Origin: Polynucleobacter sp. MWH-UH25E
Lineage (GTDB): Bacteria; Pseudomonadota; Gammaproteobacteria; Burkholderiales; Burkholderiaceae
Length of the DNA: 64,000 nt
Reading direction: 5' to 3'
Assembly: GCF_018687095.1 (NCBI RefSeq)
Contig: NZ_CP061286.1
Span: forward strand, 1,364,001 to 1,428,000
Shown: positions 26,248-35,372 of the stretch, piece by piece
How the letters are laid out: each line of letters opens with the position of its first letter
How positions within the stretch are numbered: position 1 is the stretch's first letter
Notes under the pieces: generated by a model
Databases searched by the model: none
What the model saw: the letters and a program-made list of their open reading frames with translations, nothing else
What the model was told of the DNA's origin: nothing
Made by a program: the position numbers and the translations under genes

Positions 26248-26898
26248 ATGCCTTGGAATAGAGATGAAATGGCAGCACGCGCTGCGAAAGAATTAAAAGA
26301 CGGATACTACGTGAACCTGGGTATTGGTATGCCCACATTGGTAGCTAACCATGTGCCAAAAGATATGGAAGTATGGCTTCAGTCAGAGAACGGTTTGTTG
26401 GGTATTGGGCCATTCCCAACTGAAGCGACTATTGATGCTGATCTGATTAATGCTGGTAAACAAACTGTAACAACCTTGCCTGGCTCTTCAATTTTTTCCT
26501 CTGCTGATTCCTTTGGAATGATTCGTGGGGGAAAAATCAACATTGCTATCTTGGGTGCGATGCAAGTGAGCGAGCATGGCGACCTAGCCAACTGGATGAT
26601 TCCAGGAAAAATGGTAAAGGGTATGGGCGGTGCAATGGACTTAGTTGCCGGCGTAAAGCACGTGGTTGTTTTGATGGAGCACGTTGCCAAGAAGAAAGAT
26701 GGCACAGAAGAGCTCAAAATTTTGCCTAAGTGCACATTACCCCTGACTGGTGTAAAGGTCATCAGCAAGATCATCACAGACCTCTGTGTATTGGATATCA
26801 CTCCAAAAGGTCTAAAGTTGGTGGAGTTGGCTCCTGGCGTTACTAAGGAAGAGGTAATCGCTAAGACGGGTGCCCCTGTTGATACAACGGGTTTCTAA
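26248..26898 (+). CDS. scoB: 3-oxoacid CoA-transferase, subunit B
   Basis: A 216-residue subunit with the catalytic glutamate region [14 protein letters not shown], where the glutamate forms the CoA thioester, and the [20 protein letters not shown] motif. The start at 26248 ([16 protein letters not shown]) follows a GAGAGA purine-rich site; the frame is open slightly further upstream only from a TTG. It follows scoA by 27 bp and forms the heterotetramer with it. The pair feeds acetoacetyl-CoA to thiolase, or removes it. Confidence 0.88.
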   Translation: MPWNRDEMAARAAKELKDGYYVNLGIGMPTLVANHVPKDMEVWLQSENGLLGIGPFPTEATIDADLINAGKQTVTTLPGSSIFSSADSFGMIRGGKINIAILGAMQVSEHGDLANWMIPGKMVKGMGGAMDLVAGVKHVVVLMEHVAKKKDGTEELKILPKCTLPLTGVKVISKIITDLCVLDITPKGLKLVELAPGVTKEEVIAKTGAPVDTTGF

Positions 26899-26933
26899 CA
26901 AGCGTCATCAATTAATGGAATAATGGGCTCACC

Positions 26934-28802
26934 ATGTCGGGATCCCATCATTTCCATTCAAGATCGCATAAGCACCAGGCTCACTCTGGTGTCGACCCCA
27001 CCTTGCATGCGCACAAGAAAGGCGATGCAAAGCACTCCCATAGTAAAGAAGTTTCCAATCAAAACTTGCTTCTGATTGCATTAATTCTGACTCTTGGCTT
27101 TTCAGGAGTTGAGGGTGCAGCAGCATATTTCGCAAATTCATTGGCTTTGATTTCAGATGCAGGTCATATGGTGACCGACGCAGCTGCATTAGGACTTGCG
27201 CTTTTGGCGCAAATCATTTCTCGTCGTCCGCCATCACCTAAACATTCCTTTGGGTTTGGAAGAGCGGAAGCGCTAGCGGCTTTCGTAAATAGTATTGCGA
27301 TGCTCGGCTTAGTGGTTTGGATTGTTATTGAAGCCATCAGCCGCTTTTACGATCCCCATAAAGTAGATGGCCTGACGGTGACGGTTGTTGCAGCGATTGG
27401 CTTGCTCATGAACATCGTGGTAGCTTGGGTTCTATCGCGTGATAAGAAAAGCGTAAATACGCGCGCTGCCTTAGTCCATGTGATGGGTGATTTACTAGGT
27501 TCGATTGCGGCATTAGTGGCTGGCGTAGTTATTCAGCTGACGGGTTGGATGCCAATCGATGCGATCTTATCTATATTGGTTTCCTTGTTGATCTTAAAGT
27601 CCACCATCTCCATTCTGCATGAGTCATATCACTTCTTAATGGAGGGTGTACCACTGCACATTGATTACTTGCAGGTTGGTAAAGATTTAAAAAACGTTCC
27701 TGGTGTTCTCGCAGTACATGATTTACATGTTTGGGAAATGACTCCCAGTTTTCCAGCGCTAATTGGCCATATTGAAATTGCCAATATCCAAGAGTGGCCA
27801 GAGATTATGACCAGAATCAATCAGATGCTGCTAGATAAGCATGGGATTGATCATGTCACTTTGCAACCAGAAGAGGTAAAGGTTGTGATTGATTGCGTTG
27901 AGGATGGTGATGCCCATGAATTTCATCAGAAAACAGGCATGATTCATTCAGGTGACACCTTTTACGTGCAATGTTCAAGCGGCGAATCTACGCATCGCAT
28001 GGCTTATCACGCATGGGGTGATCCCAGTAATTCAAAAGTTCTTTTGTGCGTGCATGGTTTAACTCGCCGCGGTAGTGACTTTAAAACGCTTGCTCAAGCG
28101 ATGTGCAAGGACTATTACGTAGTATGTCCCGATATCGTTGGTCGCGGTAACTCCGATCGCCTAAGTAATCCTATGCAATATGCTGTTCCTCAGTATGTTG
28201 CGGATATCGCGCAGCTAGTAAAGCAGTTGGGTGTAACTCAGGTTGACTGGTTGGGCACCTCGATGGGCGGCTTGATCGGTATGGTGTATGCGGCAATGCC
28301 AAATTCACCTATACGCAGAATGTTGATCAATGATGTAGGTCCCAGAATTGAACCAGATGCTATTAAGCGCTTGGGTTCTTACGTTGGCCAACCTTTTGCA
28401 TTTGCTAATCGTGCTGATGCATTAAACCGCTTAAATCAAATCTGCGCTACTTTCGGTGAGCATACCCCAGAAGAGTGGGAAATTTATAACGGACCGATGT
28501 TGGTGCAGCGAGATGATTTGTGGGTGATGCATTACGATCCCAATATTGCTGTTCCTTTTGCTTCCGTAAATCCTATCATGGCTAAAGCTGGTGAAGTCGC
28601 GATGTGGCATGCATTCAAGCAAATACACATACCGATGTTGATTGTTCGAGGCGCTGACTCTGATTTGCTCTCAGCGGCGACCGTTGCTGAAATGTGCAAG
28701 GTCAATACCTATGCTCGTAGTATTGAGATTCCAAATGTGGGTCATGCCCCAGCATTTATTAAGCCTGAGCAAATAGCGCTCGCAAAAGAATTCTTTGGTT
28801 AA
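26934..28802 (+). CDS. CDF metal efflux transporter fused to an alpha/beta hydrolase
   Basis: A single uninterrupted 622-residue frame. Residues 1-40 are histidine-rich. Residues 45-235 are a six-helix cation diffusion facilitator, with metal-site pairs H78/D82 and H182/D186. Residues 240-318 match the CDF cytoplasmic domain (PGVLAVHDLHVWEMT). After a linker (319-345), residues 345-622 are an alpha/beta hydrolase with nucleophile S443 (GTSMGG), an acidic residue in VRGADSD and histidine in NVGHAPAF. The CDF part should export zinc, cobalt or cadmium; the hydrolase substrate is unknown. An internal ATG at 27939 (residue 336) could start a separate hydrolase but has only a weak ribosome site. 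Confidence 0.85.
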   Translation: MSGSHHFHSRSHKHQAHSGVDPTLHAHKKGDAKHSHSKEVSNQNLLLIALILTLGFSGVEGAAAYFANSLALISDAGHMVTDAAALGLALLAQIISRRPPSPKHSFGFGRAEALAAFVNSIAMLGLVVWIVIEAISRFYDPHKVDGLTVTVVAAIGLLMNIVVAWVLSRDKKSVNTRAALVHVMGDLLGSIAALVAGVVIQLTGWMPIDAILSILVSLLILKSTISILHESYHFLMEGVPLHIDYLQVGKDLKNVPGVLAVHDLHVWEMTPSFPALIGHIEIANIQEWPEIMTRINQMLLDKHGIDHVTLQPEEVKVVIDCVEDGDAHEFHQKTGMIHSGDTFYVQCSSGESTHRMAYHAWGDPSNSKVLLCVHGLTRRGSDFKTLAQAMCKDYYVVCPDIVGRGNSDRLSNPMQYAVPQYVADIAQLVKQLGVTQVDWLGTSMGGLIGMVYAAMPNSPIRRMLINDVGPRIEPDAIKRLGSYVGQPFAFANRADALNRLNQICATFGEHTPEEWEIYNGPMLVQRDDLWVMHYDPNIAVPFASVNPIMAKAGEVAMWHAFKQIHIPMLIVRGADSDLLSAATVAEMCKVNTYARSIEIPNVGHAPAFIKPEQIALAKEFFG

Positions 28803-28823
28803 TCTCATTAATTAATTTTGCCT

Positions 28824-30851
28824 ATGGCAAATGCCCCCAGTAAACCCGCCATTTTTGTAGATGCATGGTACGGTGAGCCATCTGAAACTCATGCTTTAGG
28901 TGTTTCGCAGATTCTGCAAGGACTTAATCTTGATGAAGCAACCCTCATTGCTGCTAACAATATCGCGCGCACCCACAATAAAGAGGCACTAGTTAAGTTA
29001 ATTGGCGAGGAATCCGCAAAGCTGTTGATTGGCTATCGTGGGCTTCGTCAGGCGCAAGCAAAGTTAGTTCGTGAGGATGGTGGTCTTAGCGTCTCAGGGC
29101 AAGAAGAGATGTTACGCAAGATGCTTTTGGCATTTGGTGACGATCTGCGCGTAGTGTTGATTTATCTTGCCTCACGTCTTCAGACATTGCGCTGGGTTAC
29201 TCAAGAGAAGATTTCGGTGCCAGCGCCATGGGCTCAAGAGATCTTAGATATTGATGCGTCATTAGCCAATCGCCTAGGTATATGGCAGATGAAGTGGGAA
29301 ATGGAGGATCTTGCCTTTAGGGCGCTATCTCCAGACACCTATCGCGATATCGCCAAGATGCTTGATGCGAAACGCATTGAGCGTCAAGTCTTTATTGAGA
29401 AGATTGTCCAGCAGCTACAGGAAGAATTAAAAGCCGCACAAATCGTAGGAGAGGTGTTTGGTAGACCAAAGCACATCTATAGCATTTGGAAAAAAATGCA
29501 AGGCAAGTCATTGGACTTTGCAAACTTGTACGACGTTCGCGCATTTCGGGTTTTGGTAGACGATATAAAAACTTGCTATGCCGTTTTGGGAATTGTGCAC
29601 AACATCTGGCAGCCAGTGCCACGAGAGTTTGATGATTACATTGCACGCCCAAAACCGAACGGATATCAATCGCTTCATACCGTAGTGATGAATGAGGATG
29701 GCACCGCATTCGAGATCCAGGTACGCACTCATGAAATGCATCAACAAGCTGAATATGGTTTGGCTGCTCATTGGCGCTACAAAGAAGGCGCCTATATTGG
29801 TATGGCAACACCGCCAAATCAAAATAAACCGGCTCAAGGTAACAAACCACATGTCACTCATCAGCCAGGTACGCATAGTGCAGAAGTTGCTTATGAACGC
29901 CAAATCGCTTGGGCAAGACAGCTGATTTCATGGAAAGAGGATGCATGGGATCAACTCAAACATCATGAGATTGATAACCATATTTATGTCCTCACCCCAT
30001 TGGGAAAAGTGATCTCATTGGAAAAGGGGTCAACGCCAATTGATTTTGCATATGCTGTACATACCAATCTAGGCCATCGTTGTCGCGGTGCTCGTGTCGA
30101 TGGTGCGATGGTGCCCTTGGAGACCGCTCTTAAGAATGGTCAAACCATTGAAATCATTGCTGTTAAAGATGGCGGTCCTTCCCGCGACTGGATTAGTCCT
30201 GATAAACATTACATCGGCTCTCAGCGTGCTCGTCAGCGGGTACGCGCTTGGTTTAATGCATTAGACGATGTGGATGTTGCTCCATCTTCAAAAGGAGTTG
30301 AAACAAAATCAGATTCTTCAGCAGAAGCAAAGTCCATTACCCCTGAAATTATTCTGCGCCATAGTAGCCGCAAGGCAGGCCAGGGCGGTGATGTATTGGT
30401 AGTGGGGGTGGACTCCTTGCTGACGCAATTGGCAAGATGTTGCCGTCCTGTACCACCTGATGCCATTGCGGGATTTGTTACGCAAGGTAGAGGGGTCTCG
30501 ATTCATCGTCGCTCATGCAAAACATTCAGGGGTTTATTGGACAGGGCGCCTGAGAGGGTGATTCAAACGGCTTGGACAGCTTCAGCCGTTGATGCGGATG
30601 CTAAGGCAGATCAAAAACGCGTCTTTCCTGCGGATTTGCTGGTTTCAGGCTTGGATCGTCCTGAGCTCATGCGAGAGTTATTCGAAATACTGACTCGTCA
30701 GGGTGTGCATGTGATTGATTTGCGTAAATCCGCGAAAAAAGGCTTGGCCCAGATCCTTTTGACCGTTGAAGTCAAAGACTCTGAGGTGCTGAGAGTGGTT
30801 CAGAATAGCTTGGAAGAGCTTAAAGGGGTCACGCAAGTACGTCGCCGGTGA
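28824..30851 (+). CDS. relA: GTP pyrophosphokinase RelA
   Basis: A 675-residue RelA/SpoT homologue. In order it has a degenerate N-terminal HD region (no HD pair visible in the first 200 residues), a synthetase domain (GRPKHIYSIWKKM, YDVRAFRVLV, ARPKPNGYQSLHT), a TGS domain (HIYVLTPLGKVISLEKGSTP), a zinc-finger-like segment (LARCCRPVPPDAIAGF, then HRRSCK) and a C-terminal ACT domain. The lack of hydrolase residues marks the synthesis-only RelA type, which makes (p)ppGpp when uncharged tRNA sits on the ribosome. The ATG at 28824 is chosen over a TTG two codons upstream. A tRNA-Val gene follows at once. Confidence 0.92.
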   Translation: MANAPSKPAIFVDAWYGEPSETHALGVSQILQGLNLDEATLIAANNIARTHNKEALVKLIGEESAKLLIGYRGLRQAQAKLVREDGGLSVSGQEEMLRKMLLAFGDDLRVVLIYLASRLQTLRWVTQEKISVPAPWAQEILDIDASLANRLGIWQMKWEMEDLAFRALSPDTYRDIAKMLDAKRIERQVFIEKIVQQLQEELKAAQIVGEVFGRPKHIYSIWKKMQGKSLDFANLYDVRAFRVLVDDIKTCYAVLGIVHNIWQPVPREFDDYIARPKPNGYQSLHTVVMNEDGTAFEIQVRTHEMHQQAEYGLAAHWRYKEGAYIGMATPPNQNKPAQGNKPHVTHQPGTHSAEVAYERQIAWARQLISWKEDAWDQLKHHEIDNHIYVLTPLGKVISLEKGSTPIDFAYAVHTNLGHRCRGARVDGAMVPLETALKNGQTIEIIAVKDGGPSRDWISPDKHYIGSQRARQRVRAWFNALDDVDVAPSSKGVETKSDSSAEAKSITPEIILRHSSRKAGQGGDVLVVGVDSLLTQLARCCRPVPPDAIAGFVTQGRGVSIHRRSCKTFRGLLDRAPERVIQTAWTASAVDADAKADQKRVFPADLLVSGLDRPELMRELFEILTRQGVHVIDLRKSAKKGLAQILLTVEVKDSEVLRVVQNSLEELKGVTQVRRR

Positions 30852-30869
30852 TAAACTCTAGGGCTGTAT

Positions 30870-30946
30870 AGGCTCGTAGCTCAGCTGGTTAGAGCACCAC
30901 CTTGACATGGTGGGGGTCGTTGGTTCGAGTCCAATCGAGCCTACCA
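30870..30946 (+). tRNA. tRNA-Val (GAC)
   Basis: A 77-nt cloverleaf with encoded CCA. The acceptor stem is AGGCTCG (30870-30876) with CGAGCCT (30936-30942), discriminator A, then CCA. The D-stem is GCTC/GAGC, the anticodon stem CCACC/GGTGG with loop TTGACAT (anticodon GAC, valine), and the T-arm has the TTCGAGT loop. It lies between relA and thrS. Confidence 0.95.
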
Positions 30947-30965
30947 ACGAATAATGACCCAAGAT

Positions 30966-31000
30966 GCGCGGTTGCCCACAAGCTCCCGCGCTTTCTTTTT
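30966..31000 (+). terminator. hairpin terminator after tRNA-Val
   Basis: Stem GCGCGG (30966-30971) with CCGCGC (30986-30991), a 14-nt loop and a T-rich tail TTTCTTTTT (30992-31000). It lies 20 bases after the tRNA and 47 before thrS, so it probably ends the relA/tRNA transcript. It could also act as a thrS leader element. Confidence 0.6.
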
Positions 31001-31047
31001 AGGTCTATGAAGTGAAACTGGAGTTCGGTTAAGAAGATGGAGTTGTC

Positions 31048-32970
31048 ATGCCAGTAGTTACTCTGCCAGATGGATCAAAACGAGAGTTTGAGGCCCCTGT
31101 TCGCGTAGCGGATGTGGCTCAAAGCATCGGTAGTGGTCTTGCTAAAGCCGCCTTGGGTGGAATCGTTGACGGCAAGATGGTGGATACCAGTTTTGTGATT
31201 GATAAAGATAGTCAACTCGCCATCATCACAGATAAGAGTCCAGAGGCTTTAGAGATTGTGCGCCACTCAACCGCGCATTTGTTGGCATACGCCGTTAAAG
31301 AATTATTTCCAGAAGCGCAGGTAACCATTGGTCCTGTTGTCGAGAATGGTTTTTACTACGACTTCTCATATCACCGTCCATTCACTCCTGATGATTTAGT
31401 TGCGCTTGAAAAGAAGATGGTTGAGCTGGCTAAAAAAGATGAGCCAGTAGTTCGAAGTGTTTTACCTCGCGACGAAGCGGTGAAATTCTTTAAAGATCAG
31501 GGCGAGCATTACAAGGCCGAAATTATTGCCAGCATTCCTCAGGGCGAAGATGTTTCGCTTTACGCGGAAGGCAAGTTCACGGATCTATGCCGTGGCCCAC
31601 ACGTACCATCCACTGGTAAGTTAAAGGTATTTAAGCTCATGAAGCTTGCTGGTGCTTACTGGCGTGGCGATAGCAAGAATGAGATGCTCCAGCGTATATA
31701 CGGAACCGCATGGTTGCGCAAGGAAGATCAAGACGCTTACTTGCATATGCTTGAAGAGTCTGAAAAGCGTGATCATCGCCGCTTAGGCAAGCAATTAGAT
31801 TTATTCCATTTCCAGGAAGAAGCACCAGGTTTAATTTTCTGGCATCCAAAAGGTTGGTCAATCTGGCAAGAAGTTGAGCAATACATGCGTCGCGTGTATC
31901 AACAAGAAGGTTATCAAGAAGTGAAGGCCCCGCAAATTTTGGATCGCGCGCTATGGGAAAAGTCTGGCCACTGGGAAAACTATAAAGAAAACATGTTTAC
32001 GACAGAGTCGGAAAATCGCGCTTATGCATTAAAGCCGATGAACTGTCCAGGGCATGTGCAAATTTATAACTCTGGTTTGCATAGTTATCGCGAACTGCCT
32101 TTACGCTTCGGTGAGTTTGGCCAATGTCATCGTAATGAACCATCTGGTGCACTGCATGGCTTGATGCGTGTGCGTGGTTTTACTCAAGACGATGGACATA
32201 TTTTCTGTACCGAGGATCAAATTCAGTCTGAGGTAGCGGACTTCGATAAAGCGGTACGTGCTGTTTACCAGGATTTTGGCTTTACCGAGGTTGCGGTCAA
32301 GCTGGCTTTGCGTCCAGCCAAACGTGTTGGTGATGATGCAATTTGGGATAAAGCCGAAGAGGCTCTCCGTGGGGCGTTGAAGGCATCAGGCCAAGAGTGG
32401 GAAGAATTGCCGGGTGAAGGTGCTTTTTATGGCCCTAAGATCGAATATCACCTCAAAGACTCGATTGGGCGTACATGGCAGTGCGGCACCATTCAGGTTG
32501 ATTTCTCAATGCCAGCCCGTTTAGGGGCGGAATATGTGGCTGAGGACAATAGCCGCAAGACCCCGGTAATGCTTCATAGGGCAATTGTGGGCTCTTTAGA
32601 GCGTTTTATCGGCATTTTGATCGAAAATCACGCTGGAAACATGCCAGTCTGGCTAGCTCCAACCCAGGCTGTAGTCCTCAATATCTCAGGAAATTCTGCT
32701 GCATATGCCCAACAAGTCCAGCAAATCCTGAAAAAACAAGGGTTTAGAGTCGAGGCGGATTTGCGGAACGAGAAAATTACGTATAAAATACGCGAGCACG
32801 CATTACAGAAGATCCCATTTTTACTCGTTGTAGGGGATAAGGAATCAGAAAGTAATTCGGTGGCCGTTCGTGCCCGTGGCGGAGTAGATTTGGGTGTAAT
32901 GCCTATTGATGCCTTCGTTGCCCGACTCCAGCAGGATGTTTCCCAGAAAGTCGGACCCGAGCCTAGCTAG
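31048..32970 (+). CDS. thrS: threonine-tRNA ligase
   Basis: A 640-residue class II synthetase of normal length. The N-terminal TGS domain ([20 protein letters not shown]) and the second editing-associated domain ([20 protein letters not shown], with zinc-type histidines) come first. The catalytic core follows (motif 2 [26 protein letters not shown], here [18 protein letters not shown]), then the C-terminal anticodon-binding domain ([18 protein letters not shown]). It charges tRNA-Thr and clears misacylated serine. It heads the conserved run thrS-infC-rpmI-rplT-pheS-pheT. The upstream 47-nt leader after the terminator hairpin is short, so classical thrS operator folding was not evident. Confidence 0.96.
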   Translation: MPVVTLPDGSKREFEAPVRVADVAQSIGSGLAKAALGGIVDGKMVDTSFVIDKDSQLAIITDKSPEALEIVRHSTAHLLAYAVKELFPEAQVTIGPVVENGFYYDFSYHRPFTPDDLVALEKKMVELAKKDEPVVRSVLPRDEAVKFFKDQGEHYKAEIIASIPQGEDVSLYAEGKFTDLCRGPHVPSTGKLKVFKLMKLAGAYWRGDSKNEMLQRIYGTAWLRKEDQDAYLHMLEESEKRDHRRLGKQLDLFHFQEEAPGLIFWHPKGWSIWQEVEQYMRRVYQQEGYQEVKAPQILDRALWEKSGHWENYKENMFTTESENRAYALKPMNCPGHVQIYNSGLHSYRELPLRFGEFGQCHRNEPSGALHGLMRVRGFTQDDGHIFCTEDQIQSEVADFDKAVRAVYQDFGFTEVAVKLALRPAKRVGDDAIWDKAEEALRGALKASGQEWEELPGEGAFYGPKIEYHLKDSIGRTWQCGTIQVDFSMPARLGAEYVAEDNSRKTPVMLHRAIVGSLERFIGILIENHAGNMPVWLAPTQAVVLNISGNSAAYAQQVQQILKKQGFRVEADLRNEKITYKIREHALQKIPFLLVVGDKESESNSVAVRARGGVDLGVMPIDAFVARLQQDVSQKVGPEPS

Positions 32971-33012
32971 GGTTAGAACGGTTTTTATTGTTTTTTTAGA
33001 GGAATTAAGAAG

Positions 33013-33537
33013 ATCGCTACTGAAAAATTGCAGCGCATTAATCGGGAAATTACTGCTCCTGAAGTGCGTTTGATTGGAATCGATGGGGAACCCATTGGTG
33101 TAGTTAAGTTGAGTGAAGCCTTGGCTGCAGCAGAAGAGAAAGATACCGATTTGGTTGAAATTGCTCCAACAGCTGTTCCACCTGTAGTCCGCATCATGGA
33201 CTTTGGCAAATTCAAATACCAAGAAGCCAAGCGTCAGCATGAAGCTAAGCTGAAGCAAAAAGTAATTCAGGTGAAGGAAGTGAAATTCCGCCCTGGTACT
33301 GACGATGGTGACTATGGTGTGAAGCTACGCAATCTGATCCGCTTTTTAGAAGATGGCGATAAGACAAAAATTACATTACGTTTTCGTGGTCGAGAAATGG
33401 CTCACCAAGAAATCGGAGCAAGAATGTTGGAGCGTTTGAAGTTGGACCTGCAAGAGTACGGCCAAGTTGAACAGTTTCCAAAGATGGAGGGTCGTCAAAT
33501 GGTGATGGTATTGGCCCCCGTTCGTAAGGCTAAGTAA
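33013..33537 (+). CDS. infC: translation initiation factor IF-3, AUC start codon
   Basis: A 174-residue IF-3. The conserved N-terminal start is [20 protein letters not shown], and the codon immediately before it is ATC (33013-33015), placed about ten bases after AGAGGA. An ATG, GTG or TTG at this position does not exist; a TTG five codons later would remove conserved residues. IF-3 genes are known to use rare AUU/AUC starts, so that IF-3, which rejects non-canonical start codons, limits its own synthesis. The N- and C-terminal domains, linked by the basic helix [12 protein letters not shown], are complete. Confidence 0.88.
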   Translation: MATEKLQRINREITAPEVRLIGIDGEPIGVVKLSEALAAAEEKDTDLVEIAPTAVPPVVRIMDFGKFKYQEAKRQHEAKLKQKVIQVKEVKFRPGTDDGDYGVKLRNLIRFLEDGDKTKITLRFRGREMAHQEIGARMLERLKLDLQEYGQVEQFPKMEGRQMVMVLAPVRKAK

Positions 33538-33684
33538 CTAGGGAATTAATAAGACCTAGTTCTTATGTAGGGAGGCGTTCTGAGTGAATAACGAAGGCGC
33601 TGGCAGTTAAGAAGTGCTTCTGGGTACAGGAAGAGTAACCGTCGGTTACCACCTATGTTGCACAAGTAGAAGAAGGGGTGCTTT
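33538..33684 (+). promoter_or_regulatory. structured rpmI-rplT leader
   Basis: The 147-nt gap between infC and rpmI holds several stems: AACTAGG (33536-33542) with CCTAGTT (33555-33561), AGAAG/CTTCT (33610-33614 with 33617-33621), and GTAACC/GGTTAC (33635-33640 with 33644-33649). In other bacteria the L35-L20 operon is repressed by L20 binding to a leader between infC and rpmI. Position and structure make this a candidate, but the pseudoknot itself was not shown. Confidence 0.5.
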
Positions 33685-33882
33685 ATGCCCAAGATGAAGA
33701 GCAAGAGTAGCGCGAAAAAGCGCTTCACGGTTCGCGCAGGCGGATCGATTAAACGAGGTCAGGCTTTCAAACGCCACATCCTCACCAAGAAGACCACAAA
33801 GAACAAGCGTCACTTGCGTGGTTCCGCTGAAGTTGCGAAATCTGACATCAAGTCAATTCGCTCCATGCTTCCATACGCTTAA
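33685..33882 (+). CDS. rpmI: 50S ribosomal protein L35
   Basis: A 65-residue, very basic protein with the L35 signature [20 protein letters not shown] at the N-terminus and [16 protein letters not shown] in the middle. It belongs to the large ribosomal subunit. AGAAGGGGTG just upstream acts as ribosome site. It is followed 25 bp later by rplT. Length and sequence are standard. Confidence 0.96.
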   Translation: MPKMKSKSSAKKRFTVRAGGSIKRGQAFKRHILTKKTTKNKRHLRGSAEVAKSDIKSIRSMLPYA

Positions 33883-33907
33883 CCTCAGACTAGATTAGGA
33901 GAATTCA

Positions 33908-34273
33908 ATGCCAAGAGTCAAACGTGGGGTTACAGCAAGAGCCCGTCATAAGAAAATTACTGATGCCGCAACAGGTTACCGCGGTCGTCGTAAAAACGTA
34001 TTCCGTATTGCTAAGCAAGCGGTTATGCGTGCTGGTCAATATGCATATCGTGACCGTCGTAACAAGAAACGTGTATTCCGCGCTTTGTGGATTGCCCGTA
34101 TCAATGCGGCAGTGCGTGAGCACAACATGACCTATAGCGTATTCATGAATGGTATGAAGAAGGCTGCGATCGAGCTCGACCGCAAAGTGCTTTCTGATAT
34201 GGCCATTGCTGACAAAGCAGCTTTCGCTGCTTTGGTTACTCGGATCAAATCCGTAGTAAACGCTGCAGCTTAA
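33908..34273 (+). CDS. rplT: 50S ribosomal protein L20
   Basis: A 121-residue basic protein starting [17 protein letters not shown], with the long N-terminal extension rich in arginine ([20 protein letters not shown]) that threads through 23S rRNA and the globular C-terminal domain ([19 protein letters not shown]). It is needed early in 50S assembly and, in bacteria studied, represses its own operon. AGGAGAATTCA precedes the ATG. The phenylalanyl-tRNA synthetase genes follow after 29 bp. Confidence 0.97.
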   Translation: MPRVKRGVTARARHKKITDAATGYRGRRKNVFRIAKQAVMRAGQYAYRDRRNKKRVFRALWIARINAAVREHNMTYSVFMNGMKKAAIELDRKVLSDMAIADKAAFAALVTRIKSVVNAAA

Positions 34274-34302
34274 TTCTTAGTTTCTAAGCGAACTAAGCTG
34301 CA

Positions 34303-35349
34303 ATGGTTTCTCTCGACCAAATTGTCGAGGATGCCAAACGTGATTTCTCTGGAGCTGCCGATTCGGCGGCTCTTGAGGACGCGAAAGCCAGGTATCTCGG
34401 TAAATCAGGTGTTCTCACTGAGCGTTTAAAAGCGCTTGGTGGAATGTCGCCTGAGGAGCGCAAGAGTGCTGGCGCCCAAATTAATCAAATCAAAACTCAA
34501 GTAGAGGCCGCATTACAAGAGCGTCGCCAAGCTTTGGCAGATGCCGTATTGCAACAGCGTCTCGCAGCTGAATCTATAGATGTGTCCTTGCCAGGGCGCG
34601 GTCAAGCAGTTGGTAGCTTGCATCCGGTGATGCGTACTTGGGAACGGGTAGAAGAAATCTTCCGTTCCATTGGTTTTGACGTGGCTGATGGTCCTGAAAT
34701 TGAAACGGATTGGTTTAATTTCACGGCACTCAACAGCCCAGAAAATCATCCTGCTCGCTCAATGCAGGATACCTTTTACATCGATGGCAAAGATTCTTTA
34801 GAGAAACCTTTGCTGTTGCGCACGCATACCAGCCCAATTCAGGTTCGTTATGCCAGTGAGCATGTCAAAAAATATGCCAATGCAGATGTGATGCCACCGA
34901 TTAAGGTCATTGCGCCTGGAAGAACATATCGCGTTGATAGTGATGCAACGCACTCACCAATGTTCCATCAGGTAGAGGGTTTGTGGATCGCCGAAACTGT
35001 TTCATTCGCGGATCTAAAAGGTGTCTATACCGACTTCTTGAGAACTTTCTTTGAAACGAATGAGTTGCAAGTACGTTTCCGCCCATCCTATTTCCCATTT
35101 ACAGAGCCATCTGCTGAAATCGATATGGCCTTTGGTAGTGGCAAGTTAGCTGGTCGTTGGTTGGAAATTTCTGGAGCGGGGCAGGTGCACCCAAATGTAT
35201 TGCGTAATATGGGTATCGACCCAGAGCGATACACTGGTTTTGCTTTTGGATCAGGCCTTGAGCGCTTAACCATGTTGCGTTATGGCGTAGATGATCTGCG
35301 TCTCTTCTTCGAAAATGATCTGCGTTTCTTAGCGCAGTTCCCTGCATAA
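34303..35349 (+). CDS. pheS: phenylalanine-tRNA ligase, alpha subunit
   Basis: A 348-residue class II synthetase subunit. The N-terminal coiled coil (residues 5-90) contacts tRNA. The catalytic core has [19 protein letters not shown], motif 2 around [20 protein letters not shown] and motif 3 [19 protein letters not shown]. It forms the alpha2-beta2 enzyme with PheT, encoded 23 bp downstream. All motifs appear intact and the length is normal. Confidence 0.97.
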   Translation: MVSLDQIVEDAKRDFSGAADSAALEDAKARYLGKSGVLTERLKALGGMSPEERKSAGAQINQIKTQVEAALQERRQALADAVLQQRLAAESIDVSLPGRGQAVGSLHPVMRTWERVEEIFRSIGFDVADGPEIETDWFNFTALNSPENHPARSMQDTFYIDGKDSLEKPLLLRTHTSPIQVRYASEHVKKYANADVMPPIKVIAPGRTYRVDSDATHSPMFHQVEGLWIAETVSFADLKGVYTDFLRTFFETNELQVRFRPSYFPFTEPSAEIDMAFGSGKLAGRWLEISGAGQVHPNVLRNMGIDPERYTGFAFGSGLERLTMLRYGVDDLRLFFENDLRFLAQFPA

Positions 35350-35372
35350 CAAAATCATTACTAGAAAGCGCT

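Noticed and set aside
32998..33006. ATT at 33004 as infC start
   Set aside because: It is in frame but abuts the AGAGGA site with no spacing, and would add KKI before the conserved opening; ATC at 33013 has proper spacing.
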